Assembly (NCBI GenBank): GCA_035293765.1
Contig: DATGMF010000084.1
Location: 1 to 64,000 of the forward strand
Length of the DNA: 64,000 bases
Origin: DASRHT01 sp035293765
GTDB taxonomy: Bacteria > Chloroflexota > Ktedonobacteria > Ktedonobacterales > Ktedonobacteraceae
Direction of reading: 5' to 3'
Below, in pieces: positions 17,189-25,380 of the stretch. Under the pieces are notes generated by a model, which was not told the origin of the DNA, made no database searches, and saw nothing but the letters and a program-made list of their open reading frames with translations. Position 1 is the stretch's first letter; each line of letters starts with the position of its first letter. The position numbers and the translations under genes were made by a program.

Positions 17189-18229
17189 CTATGAACCGAA
17201 GTTGACCACAAGGAGATCCAGGGCCATCTCCGGCGTAAAACGACTGCGTTTGAGCGCGGCATCGGTTGCGAGTAATTGACGATAGGTATTTTCTAACTGG
17301 GCCATGCTAAAATTCCCTGCCTGGCGTATGGCTTTATCAACGACGAAGGGAGCCAATCCCAGCGTGGAGATGATTTGAGCAGAACGCATGCCTTTTTGAG
17401 CCAGCTCTTTGACCAGCAGCAGCGAGCGTACATGTGAAGTGATGTTGCTGATAAGCCTGATGGGTGGCTCTCCATCGGCCAGCAGGTCGTGGAGAATGTT
17501 CAATGCCTGCCTGTGTTGACGCTGGGCGAGGGCATCGGTCAGTTCGAAGACGCGGGCCGCTTGCACCTGCGCCGATAGCAGGCGAACGTCGTCGGCGGTG
17601 ATCGTGGCTCCCTTGCCGACGTACGTGGCTAGCTTATCAAGCTCGTTTGCCTGTAAGCGCAGATGGTTGCCGATGAAGTTAGCCAGCAGCGAGACGGCTT
17701 CGGGCGTGATCTTTACGTCCATGCTCCTGGCCCGTTTCGTGATCCAGCTCGTCAGCGCCGCCCCCTTTGGCAGCTTGTTCTGAATCGCTTTGCCGTATTT
17801 TTCAGCGGCTTTAACCAGCACGTTGGTGCCATCTAGCGTCTCATCGACGAGCATCACCAGCACGGTTGTTGCCGGCAATACTGCGACATGTTCAGCCAGA
17901 GCTTTTTCAAAACCGGCGCGGGTAAGGGCGTTACTTTTGCCTCCCTTTTTGCCCTTTTTGGCTTTGCCTGTGCTGGCAGCATCTTCTCCAGGGGCCGCCT
18001 CAGCAGACGCTGAGGACTCGCCACGCTTCTTTTTAGGCAGACCTTCTACGACGACAAGGCGCTGCTCGGATAGAAACGGCATCGTATCGCTGGTGATGAT
18101 AATGGTCTTGAGCTCAGTATCAGCGCCACTATACGTATCCTGATTATAGCCGAAATCACCCTGTTGCCGCAGTTGCTTTAATTGCTCTCGATTGGTGAAC
18201 TCGTCTTCACCGTGCAGCAGATAGAACAT
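17189..18229 (-). CDS. holA: DNA polymerase III delta subunit
   Basis: A 346-residue clamp-loader delta subunit, which opens the sliding clamp during replication. The start at 18229 gives the family N-terminus MFYLLHGEDEF (usual form M-Y-L-L-x-G-x-D-x-F); an upstream TTG at 18292 would add 21 unconserved residues. The order of AAA-like and collar domains fits HolA, including the C-terminal RSRFTPEMALDLLVVNF. An inserted Lys/Ala/Gly-rich loop (near residues 79-112) is longer than in most homologues. Confidence 0.9.
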   Translation of the reverse strand: MFYLLHGEDEFTNREQLKQLRQQGDFGYNQDTYSGADTELKTIIITSDTMPFLSEQRLVVVEGLPKKKRGESSASAEAAPGEDAASTGKAKKGKKGGKSNALTRAGFEKALAEHVAVLPATTVLVMLVDETLDGTNVLVKAAEKYGKAIQNKLPKGAALTSWITKRARSMDVKITPEAVSLLANFIGNHLRLQANELDKLATYVGKGATITADDVRLLSAQVQAARVFELTDALAQRQHRQALNILHDLLADGEPPIRLISNITSHVRSLLLVKELAQKGMRSAQIISTLGLAPFVVDKAIRQAGNFSMAQLENTYRQLLATDAALKRSRFTPEMALDLLVVNFGS

Positions 18230-18242
18230 AGCTGTACATTGG

Positions 18243-18599
18243 CTATTCGTGAACAGGCTGGCGAGTATAGTCTTTTCTGCGTATGCGTGCAATAAGCATA
18301 TCTGTCACAATCCCCCCGATCAACCCACAGATGGAGCAGAACAGAACAGAGCCGAAGAAGACCGAGGCTCCGTTTGCGCCTGGCAGAGGAGTATCAAAGA
18401 TGAGGGTACCGGCCCAACCCAGGATGATAAAGAAGCCAAGCACAGCGCCAACGAGCGCGCCGACCACGACGGCTACGTGATTTTTGACGGCGCTCATCCA
18501 GTATGCGAGGAAGAGCGAAACCGGGAGCGCCAGGATCAGCCCAAAAATATCGCCAATAAAAATAGGATCTCCTATATTTACGTTAAGTGCAGGGTACAT
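18243..18599 (-). CDS. Small four-helix membrane protein
   Basis: A 118-residue protein. The start at 18599 has AGGAGG 10 nt upstream. Two pairs of hydrophobic helices separated by short loops (VAVVVGALVGAVLGFFIIL and ASVFFGSVLFCSICGLIGG) resemble the GlsB/YeaQ/YmgE class of glycine-rich small membrane proteins, but the match is not firm. It precedes holA by 13 bp. Confidence 0.65.
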   Translation of the reverse strand: MYPALNVNIGDPIFIGDIFGLILALPVSLFLAYWMSAVKNHVAVVVGALVGAVLGFFIILGWAGTLIFDTPLPGANGASVFFGSVLFCSICGLIGGIVTDMLIARIRRKDYTRQPVHE

Positions 18600-18653
18600 G
18601 TACGATAAGCCTCCTGATGATATTTGTAGCCAGTTACTACATCTCAATTATAC

Positions 18654-18753
18654 TTTCAGTACCCTCAAACGGGTCGAGAATGTTACTGGCTCCTGCCGCC
18701 TCCCATGAGAAACAGTATACACATCACACTCTGAGATGTCAAACGAAAATGCA
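18654..18753 (+). repeat. Dispersed 100-bp element, copy A
   Basis: Shares with copies at 27264 and 34398 the opening TTTCAGTACCCTCAA, then CGGGTCGAGA, and the end GATGTCAA followed by GAAAATGCA. An ACATC...GATGT stem near the 3' end is kept. It lies between two minus-strand genes in the opposite direction to them. Confidence 0.75.
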
Positions 18754-18820
18754 TTAAGGCCAGGGCTTTCCCATTCTAATACACCGAGCAAGAGCCGGTG
18801 AGAAGGCAGCCCCTGGCAGT

Positions 18821-20572
18821 TCATATGGTTTGAGGGAGGTGTTGCTGTGGCTGTTGACGCTGGTTGTTGCGCCACTGCTGGAGAGATTGGCGCAAGGTTT
18901 CCAGGAGCGAGGCATCGCGCTGGTGGGCGTGGTAGAGTGCCCAGCCAATTTTTGGCAGGCTCAGTGTGTCTGAATAAACAAGATAGCGGCTCTCCCATGT
19001 CGGCTGGAACTTCTTTTTAAATTTGAAGAGCAACAGGTTTTTGGTGGGATTGCCGAAGCGACCGGTCAGGAAATCAATACTGGTGCCCAGGAAGGTCTCG
19101 TCTTCCTGATTTGCGTTGCCCAAAGGGGCAAGACCCAGGCTGATGATCTGCGCTCCCTTATTTTTGAGATGCTCAATGGAGCGCGAGAGCAGCAGTTCCA
19201 TCGTGCCTGGCGCGCACTGCTCGCAGCGTCGCATTAGATCAAGCGCCCAGCCATTGCGTCCATAGATTGGCACAAAGCTGACAAATGCATGCACTTTATT
19301 TGCCGGATCGACTGCAAGCGCAAAATAGAGATGGTCGTTGCCTTGCGGGTCAAAGCGTCCCATACTAAAACCCATCTCTGAGCCACCTCGACCCGCCAGC
19401 CAGTGGCGCGAAATCTGCTCCATCTGTGCCAGTCGCTCTGGCTCGCTAACATGTCCAGCGTAAAAAACGGCGCGAATACCATCTTTCTCGGCTCGTTTGA
19501 CGCTGGAGCGCACATTAGCCATTGCTCCCCCTTGTAAGGAGAATGTCGCTGTGTTGATCACCGCATCCTCGCCGATTTTTAGAGCGTGCAGCCCCATGAG
19601 CCGGTACTGTTCGATCAGCTCGGCCTGCACCTGCCAAAAGACAATTGCCCAGTCTTGCTTACGGCAGAATGTCACAAACTGCTGGATGCCGGTGGCGATC
19701 TCGTCGCCGGGTCCAATGGGATCGCCCGCGACTACGGCGGTGCTGCCTTGCAATACGTAGCTGATCGCCACCTTGCCAGAAGACGAAAAGAAGTACGACT
19801 TGTCGTTATCCAGGGCAAAGTAGGAAATAGAATTTTTGCCATAATGGTAGAGCAGATGCTCCACTTTGTGCTGCGCTGCCTCGTCTGGCAGCAAGGTTGC
19901 TGCTACGGGCCTGAAAAGCTGAATCATGCCATAAAGAATGGCGCTGATGCAGAGTATGGGCAAGGCCCGTTCAAAAACAAGCGCAGCCGTATCATGCGAA
20001 AAATGAATATGGGTAAAAGTGATGATGTGGAAAATGAAGCCTTCCAGGCCAAAACGTTCGATAAGCGGCTCAAATTGCTCGAAGAGAGCAAAAAATCCGC
20101 CAATGGCATAGAACACGACCACCGCCATCCCTAGCGCCAGCATACTGTAGCCGCGCCGCACTGAAGGAGGGTCGCTTCTGGCCTGGAAGAGGCGAAAGAG
20201 CAGGCAGAGCGCCAGCGTAAGCAACAGGGCGACCACCGTCGAGAGCACCGAGCCGCTACGCCAGATATGGAGGCAAGCCGAGAGCAGCAGGAGACATACG
20301 GAGATGCGCCAGGCGTGTTGCTTCCCGCGTGCCAATCCATAGGAGAGCATGATCAGGAAAAATCCCACCACCACTGTAACTGTTTGCGCCTGCACCCGAT
20401 GAGAAATAAGGGGCCATACTCCCAGCAGAACGGTCCAGCTGAGCCTGGGCACAATCGCTGAAAGCATGTCGGCCAGGCCGACCGATGCCGTTACCAGTCC
20501 CGCCAGGGAGCGGACGACGCGATGTACGCGATTCGTATAACGAAAACGCGTGTCTGCTATCTCTCGTTGCAT
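18821..20572 (-). CDS. MprF-like phosphatidylglycerol lysyltransferase (DUF2156)
   Basis: A 583-residue membrane protein. The N-terminal 240 residues hold about six hydrophobic helices, fewer than the 14 of full MprF, so the lipid flippase part is shortened. The C-terminal region carries the aminoacyltransferase (GNAT-like DUF2156) domain with SVKRAEKDGIRA, GFSMGRFDPQGNDHLY and APGTMELLLSRSIEHLKNKGAQ. Such enzymes move lysine or alanine from charged tRNA to phosphatidylglycerol and lower sensitivity to cationic peptides; the amino acid used cannot be told from the sequence. No clear ribosome-binding site. Confidence 0.85.
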   Translation of the reverse strand: MQREIADTRFRYTNRVHRVVRSLAGLVTASVGLADMLSAIVPRLSWTVLLGVWPLISHRVQAQTVTVVVGFFLIMLSYGLARGKQHAWRISVCLLLLSACLHIWRSGSVLSTVVALLLTLALCLLFRLFQARSDPPSVRRGYSMLALGMAVVVFYAIGGFFALFEQFEPLIERFGLEGFIFHIITFTHIHFSHDTAALVFERALPILCISAILYGMIQLFRPVAATLLPDEAAQHKVEHLLYHYGKNSISYFALDNDKSYFFSSSGKVAISYVLQGSTAVVAGDPIGPGDEIATGIQQFVTFCRKQDWAIVFWQVQAELIEQYRLMGLHALKIGEDAVINTATFSLQGGAMANVRSSVKRAEKDGIRAVFYAGHVSEPERLAQMEQISRHWLAGRGGSEMGFSMGRFDPQGNDHLYFALAVDPANKVHAFVSFVPIYGRNGWALDLMRRCEQCAPGTMELLLSRSIEHLKNKGAQIISLGLAPLGNANQEDETFLGTSIDFLTGRFGNPTKNLLLFKFKKKFQPTWESRYLVYSDTLSLPKIGWALYHAHQRDASLLETLRQSLQQWRNNQRQQPQQHLPQTI

Positions 20573-20945
20573 AAAAATCCTTTAATCTGCGATAGGGCAA
20601 GCGCCTCGTACCTACTATAATAACGATTGAGAATAGTGAATGTATGCATGCTTCCTTCTATTATTTAAGTTTTTTTAGCACATAGCTGATAAATAAAGGA
20701 GAGGCGCAAAATTTCGCCTTATTGTAGCATGATGGTGAATGTTATTCATGGTAGAGCTGTCTCGGTCCCCCCCCAAATGTACTATATGGGGTATTGAATG
20801 GGTCGCAGGGGAAAGATAGAGGGATGAGCATATAACAGCTTGCAACGCGCTTTATTTCTGTACGTATATATGGCAAAGAAAACATCTGGAAAGAAGACAA
20901 AGGACCTCATGAAGGGGTCGAATGTCGGAGAAAGAGGCATAGATC
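20573..20945. other. Intergenic region between divergent genes
   Basis: About 370 bp. Visible: a small hairpin GGCGCAAAATTTCGCC near 20703, a run of nine C near 20767-20775, and a possible promoter with TTGCAA at 20840-20845 and TATATA near 20865 that would serve the plus-strand membrane-protein gene. No RNA family is recognised. Confidence 0.4.
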
Positions 20946-21314
20946 ATGATGCATAGAGCAACAACGCTCGGTCTGGATGAGCGCCTGGAACGGGTCCTGG
21001 CGTACGCTTTTGGTTGGGTATCCGGGCTCATACTTTTTCTGCTTGAAAAGAATCGCAATGTACGCTGGCACGCGGCGCAATCAATGATCACTTTTGGCAC
21101 GCTTTCGCTGGTATGGTTCGGAGTAACCATGCTGAAGGGGATGCTAGGCGGAATACCTATTCTCAGCCTGTTAACGAATTTCGGGCTTGGTCTGCTGCTT
21201 GATGTATTATGGTGGTTAACGATATTCCTGTGGCTCTGGTTAATGGCGATGGCCTGGCTGCGTCCCAATTATCGCCTTCCCTTCGTTAGCCAGTGGGTAA
21301 GCTACTTTGTATAA
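20946..21314 (+). CDS. Small membrane protein, DUF4870-like
   Basis: A 122-residue protein with about three hydrophobic helices. The segment AYAFGWVSGLILFLLEKN followed by VRWHAAQSM matches the DUF4870 pattern (helix, E-K/N, R-x-H-A-x-Q). Function unknown. AAAGAGG lies 8 nt before the ATG; the second Met codon is equally possible. Confidence 0.72.
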   Translation: MMHRATTLGLDERLERVLAYAFGWVSGLILFLLEKNRNVRWHAAQSMITFGTLSLVWFGVTMLKGMLGGIPILSLLTNFGLGLLLDVLWWLTIFLWLWLMAMAWLRPNYRLPFVSQWVSYFV

Positions 21315-21332
21315 TTGGTAGGGGCATGTCCC

Positions 21333-21373
21333 GAATCACAGCAATAGCCGCATCTGCCGTAGAGCTGTGATTC
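21333..21373 (+). terminator. Inverted repeat after the DUF4870-like gene
   Basis: Perfect 10-bp arms GAATCACAGC (21333-21342) and GCTGTGATTC (21364-21373) with a 21-nt loop, 19 bp after the stop codon. There is no T-run, so the terminator role is only likely by position. Confidence 0.4.
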
Positions 21374-21467
21374 CATCACGTCCGCTTCAGCGCCTATCTG
21401 GCCCAATATCTTTATCTTGCCATCGTTTCTCTTGCCGCAACGACTGGGCGCTAAAGCAACAGGACAG

Positions 21468-21702
21468 CAGGGCAACCGCAAGGGATTGCCCCTAGCCATC
21501 CTGTCCAGCAGTGCCCCATAGCGCGGTGCCCCGTTGTATGAGTGGGGATGGCCCTTGTTCTGTTCCCCCCACGCTGCCCTGCGGCGGCCCTGCAATGATG
21601 GCGGATGGGGAGGCACCCCCTTGCGCTGGCGCTGTTCCATTGTGATACGTTGGCCGGTGGACGACAACGAATGGGTAGGGGCAATCCCTTGCGGTTGCCC
21701 TG
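21468..21702. mobile_element. MITE-like element with 27-bp terminal inverted repeats
   Basis: Positions 21468-21494 and 21676-21702 are perfect reverse complements over 27 bp (outer ends CAGGGCAACCGC... and ...GCGGTTGCCCTG). The 181-bp interior is GC-rich and codes for nothing. No target-site duplication is obvious and no transposase is near. The size and perfect ends suit a non-autonomous element or a large intergenic RNA hairpin. It fills most of the gap 21374-21710. Confidence 0.7.
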
Positions 21703-21710
21703 GTACGGGC

Positions 21711-22184
21711 TTATTTGTCGCGGTAGAGCCATCCTAACGTCAGGCCATAGGCAAGATGGCGGATAAGATTTTGCAGGAACGCGGGCCAGTTAGCAAGCTG
21801 GGGCATCTCGCCACTTTTGATCAGCGGATGATATTTATCGGCGAGCGGGGTCAGCCACCAGACACTGGCGACAAATATCTCGCCAAACATGGCTCCCTTC
21901 AACCAGTCAGGGCCTGGTAGGAAGCGTTTAACAACTGCGGCATAGATTTCCGCCAGCAGCACGCCGTTGAGCAGGTGAATGATCCAGGAGAGGATAAAAA
22001 TGCCTTTTGAGCGCGATTTCCCTTCCAGTATGCCCTGAATGAAGCGCACATCGCTAAAACGGTTGCCGATCAGAAATCTATCACCTTCCATAGCGATACT
22101 ATATACAATAGTTGCGAGCAATCCCGCCTGCGCCGCCTGTCCGGGCTGCCAGTGCTGTGCGATGAGCTTACGTCCGATACTCAT
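21711..22184 (-). CDS. Membrane protein of unknown function
   Basis: A 157-residue protein with four hydrophobic segments (TIVYSIAME, GIFILSWIIHLLNGVLLAEIYA, GAMFGEIFVASVWWLTPLAD, NLIRHLAYGLTLGWLY). Acidic and histidine residues sit inside or beside helices (E near 29, H near 70, E near 107, H near 146), as in several small metal- or lipid-associated families, but no family is recognised. AAGGGA lies upstream of the ATG. Confidence 0.6.
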   Translation of the reverse strand: MSIGRKLIAQHWQPGQAAQAGLLATIVYSIAMEGDRFLIGNRFSDVRFIQGILEGKSRSKGIFILSWIIHLLNGVLLAEIYAAVVKRFLPGPDWLKGAMFGEIFVASVWWLTPLADKYHPLIKSGEMPQLANWPAFLQNLIRHLAYGLTLGWLYRDK

Positions 22185-22222
22185 AGTCGTGCATCCCTTT
22201 CTTGAAGGTATTCGTAATCCTA

Positions 22223-23140
22223 TTATACGAAATCAGGAGGATGTTTTGAGCGCAGAAAAGGCAGTTGGAGCAGCATTGCCGCCAGGCCGCCGACCAGGGT
22301 AGACAAAAAGTTGACCATATCATTTGTCATCCAGGGAAGGCCACGCAGAGAGCGGGTCCTGGCGCCGCAATTGTGGATCTGCCGCTCGGTCTCTTGATCG
22401 CATGCGGGGCAGTAGAACATGGCCTGCGTAGTTGCACCTAGAAAACTGTCAAAGAGATTACCAATCGTGCCGCTAATAAGCGCGATCAATGGTAAGGCCA
22501 GCAGCGAGCGGCGACACCCTCGCAGGATCCAGAAAAACAGCCCGGATGCCAGCGCTCCTAATATGGCTGCTCCAGTACCCAGGGAGGTGATGCCTCCAGA
22601 GGTGCCAGGAGTAGTGAGCGCGCCCGTCGTAATTAATCTGGGAGGGTGGGGGCTAAGCACGCCCAATTCGGTGGCCCAGGTGTCTGCGGTCGCCGTTGCG
22701 ATTACTCCGGCATAGCCTGCTTGTAGGAGCTCGCGTGTTACGGGGGACGGGGTGGCCCCATAGCCGAGAGCCAGCAGCGTAGCCATGCCGCCATTGGCGG
22801 CAACCTGGCCGATGTCACGCCGGGAGCCTTTGCTGAACTTATCTGCGGCAATGGCGGCTTTATCCCTGGCGCGGAAGTGGGAGAACAGGCTGGAGGAGAC
22901 GAAGAAGAAGATCAGCGAAAGGCCCCAGGCCCAGCCTCCCAATCCAAAGGTTGTCGTGCCCGTAACCACTGCCCCTGCGACTCCGCTGCGGCTCAGTGAA
23001 CGGCGGCGATACGCCAGTAATCCTATGCCGGTGCTGAGAAATAGACCGAGCAGCAGCTGTACTCGTGACTTTGCAAGAGCATGCTTTGCTTGTTTGCCAC
23101 CACTTTCGTGTAATAAAGGTATCGCTGGTAGAGTAGACAT
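22223..23140 (-). CDS. DUF92 family membrane protein
   Basis: A 305-residue protein of the DUF92 family (TIGR00297). The family signature is clear: GVAGAVVTGTTTFGLGGWAWG, RDIGQVAANGG and ATATADTWATELG, with SGGITSLGT after it. Plant VTE6, a phytyl-phosphate kinase, belongs to this family, so a prenyl-phosphate kinase role is possible but unproven here. An inserted segment CPACDQETERQIHNCGAR could bind zinc. GAGGCGG precedes the ATG. Confidence 0.88.
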   Translation of the reverse strand: MSTLPAIPLLHESGGKQAKHALAKSRVQLLLGLFLSTGIGLLAYRRRSLSRSGVAGAVVTGTTTFGLGGWAWGLSLIFFFVSSSLFSHFRARDKAAIAADKFSKGSRRDIGQVAANGGMATLLALGYGATPSPVTRELLQAGYAGVIATATADTWATELGVLSPHPPRLITTGALTTPGTSGGITSLGTGAAILGALASGLFFWILRGCRRSLLALPLIALISGTIGNLFDSFLGATTQAMFYCPACDQETERQIHNCGARTRSLRGLPWMTNDMVNFLSTLVGGLAAMLLQLPFLRSKHPPDFV

Positions 23141-23241
23141 ATATTACCGCCTCAAAGAATTTGGGTCATATTCTGTTACAGAACGCCGTTGTTATCAGTT
23201 TTATCATAAAGAAGGCGTGGTATACTGGCAAGAGCGGTCGT

Positions 23242-23700
23242 TTATGTGAGAAGAACGTACTCTTTGTCGAAATGCCAATCGTGAAGTGCCTCCAACTCAA
23301 CATCGAGGTGGGGATGCAGAGGGTCAATATGTTTCAATAAGTGGATAGCGACGATCCGATTGTCGTTCAGCCCCAGCCCTTCGCAGAGCGCATCCTGCGT
23401 AATCTTGAGGCCCCCATCAAGGTCTCGTTTGAGTGGTGTGGTAAAGTAGAAGTCCAGGAAAAGAGCAAGATAACTCTGGCGGAATTGGTGGCGCAATTCG
23501 TCATGTAAGGTTGCCTGTTGTTCAAGCGAGCGCAGCACCGCTCCGACCTCGCGTTTGAAGCGGCGTGCTACAGGTGTGCTAACGCGATGCCCATTGACAG
23601 TTGCATATTGTTCATTAATACTGGGAGGAAGTGGCAGAGTAAGACGTAGTAATAGAGGGGAGTTTGAGGATTGCTGCTTACCTGGAAATTGCTCTTGCAT
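23242..23700 (-). CDS. RusA-like endonuclease
   Basis: A 152-residue protein. The N-terminal LPLPPSINEQYATVNGHRV and the core KRDLDGGLKITQDALCEGLGLNDNRIV match the RusA Holliday-junction resolvase family, whose three active-site Asp residues lie in R-D-x-D, D-A-L and D-x-R-(I/V) contexts; all are present. RusA genes are often of phage origin, but no other phage gene is near. AGGAG lies 6 nt before the ATG. Confidence 0.82.
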   Translation of the reverse strand: MQEQFPGKQQSSNSPLLLRLTLPLPPSINEQYATVNGHRVSTPVARRFKREVGAVLRSLEQQATLHDELRHQFRQSYLALFLDFYFTTPLKRDLDGGLKITQDALCEGLGLNDNRIVAIHLLKHIDPLHPHLDVELEALHDWHFDKEYVLLT

Positions 23701-23859
23701 GAATGACTCCTATGATCGTATATAGTACTTTTGGAATGACGATACCGTGCGTATTGTATCATATCAACGTGTCTTATTTTGTGAAAATAGTTGCTTTCAA
23801 TCAAGGAAAGACTGATACACCCGCCAAGAAGTGAAGCCTGGCGAAAGTGAGGAGCAAAA

Positions 23860-25356
23860 GTGATTACGTGTAACCACTGTGGAAATGCTGTCCCTGATGG
23901 CGTGAAGAATTGCCAGAAGTGTGGTTGGCCTCTCAAGGCGGATGGTGGGTCGGGTCCACGCGCGAAGGCTCAGGAACAGTCCGCGCTTCCGCCCTGGCTG
24001 GAGTCGTTGCGTGCGGGTGAACGCCCTTCCGTTCCTACTAACAATGCCTCGAAATTTTCTACCGCGGACCTCATTGATGAAGGGGCCTTGCCTGGCTGGA
24101 TGCGCTCAGAACGCTCTGGGACGAGTGATGCTACCGGCCCTAACGCGCAACTGCCCTCATCCGCTCATCCCGCGCAAGAGGGGGGAGCCATGCAAGGGAG
24201 CAGTCTACTGGCGCAATCGTTAATTGATGAGCGCTCTCTCCCATCCTGGATGCGGGAAGGGAAACCAACTGAAGAGTCCGCGACGCGGCCTGCTGCGCAA
24301 GGCAATAAAAATATTCCGGCATCGAGTCTTGTCCAGCCGGAAGCTATGCCCGAGTGGATGAAATCGCTACAGCCCCAATCTCCGCCCTCGCGCTCGGCTC
24401 CCACCGCGCCTGCCGTATCGCCATCTCAGCCACCTGCGAGACCGGCTGAGCCGACGCCGCCCCCGGCGCGGGGATTTTCTCCCAGGGAGTTGATTGACGA
24501 GTCGGCGCTGCCTTCCTGGATGGCGCCACAAAATGGCACGCAGGGAGCAGCTTCACCGACCAATGTTAAAGTGACCGGACCCGAGCAGCAAGGGCAAAGC
24601 GGCGGCCTCTCCGGTTCTTCTTTGCTAGATGTGAGCGCCTTACCACCCTGGCTGCGTGAAGGTGAACGGGGGGGACCATCAGGTAGTGCGGGCTCGTCCC
24701 CCACTCAATCTTCTACCTGGCAGCCCCCAGCGCAGACGCCGCCTCCAGGTGCGCAGGGCGTACCGGGATCTTCCTTCCTTGATATGAATGCGCTGCCCGA
24801 ATGGCTCCGCTCGGCTGCGGAACCGGGAGGAGCAGCTAATTACAATAGTCAGGGGCCTGGCGCGTATGCTGGCCCGCCTCGGGTAGAGAACATTCGCGTG
24901 CCGAGTCGCCCGCGTCATGAGATGAGCCCGAGCGAAAGCAGCGAGGTTGCGGCCAATGTCTTTGCCTCTATGTTAGGGGTAGCCCCCGCGACCCCTCAAT
25001 TTCCGGGAGGCCCAGCGAATCCTGCATACATGTCGCAAGGGATGCCTCCGATGGGCGCTATGTCTGGCGCGACTCCAGAGCCTGTGCCGGGAACGCCTCC
25101 AAGACCGGCGGGGATGCCTCCTCAGGGCTATAATCCGGCAAGTATGGGATATGGTGGGTACCCGGGCGGCAATCAGGGAGGCTATCCCGCAGCAGGAGGG
25201 CCGCAATATCCGGCGGGTATGCAGGGGATGCCACCGGGAGCGCCGGCGTCTCCTCAACCATATATGCCATCTACACCGGCTGTGGCAGGTGAACAGCGTG
25301 TCAATAAACCTAAACGTGGGTTGGTCGAAGCTTTGCGCGACTTGCTTTTCCGCTAG
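23860..25356 (+). CDS. Zinc-ribbon protein with seven LPxW motifs
   Basis: A 498-residue soluble protein. GTG 23860 is preceded by GGAG. Residues 4-22 form a zinc ribbon (CNHC...CQKC). The rest is disordered, rich in Pro, Gly, Ser and Ala, but contains seven copies of a short motif of the type ALPxW(M/L), with Trp at residues 46, 80, 130, 166, 220, 264 and 315; most are preceded by LIDE or LLD. The last 180 residues are a Gly/Pro/Met/Tyr-rich tail. Such evenly spaced motifs look like docking sites for a partner. It is followed 24 bp later by the MutL-like gene on the same strand. Family not recognised beyond the zinc ribbon. Confidence 0.75.
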   Translation: MITCNHCGNAVPDGVKNCQKCGWPLKADGGSGPRAKAQEQSALPPWLESLRAGERPSVPTNNASKFSTADLIDEGALPGWMRSERSGTSDATGPNAQLPSSAHPAQEGGAMQGSSLLAQSLIDERSLPSWMREGKPTEESATRPAAQGNKNIPASSLVQPEAMPEWMKSLQPQSPPSRSAPTAPAVSPSQPPARPAEPTPPPARGFSPRELIDESALPSWMAPQNGTQGAASPTNVKVTGPEQQGQSGGLSGSSLLDVSALPPWLREGERGGPSGSAGSSPTQSSTWQPPAQTPPPGAQGVPGSSFLDMNALPEWLRSAAEPGGAANYNSQGPGAYAGPPRVENIRVPSRPRHEMSPSESSEVAANVFASMLGVAPATPQFPGGPANPAYMSQGMPPMGAMSGATPEPVPGTPPRPAGMPPQGYNPASMGYGGYPGGNQGGYPAAGGPQYPAGMQGMPPGAPASPQPYMPSTPAVAGEQRVNKPKRGLVEALRDLLFR

Positions 25357-25380
25357 TCGCAGAGAAGAGGGATACTGGAG

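Noticed and set aside
20870..20956. A 28-codon open frame (MAKKTSGKKTKDLMKG...) overlapping the start of the DUF4870-like gene
   Set aside because: No ribosome-binding site, and the likely promoter TTGCAA/TATATA would start transcription after its ATG.
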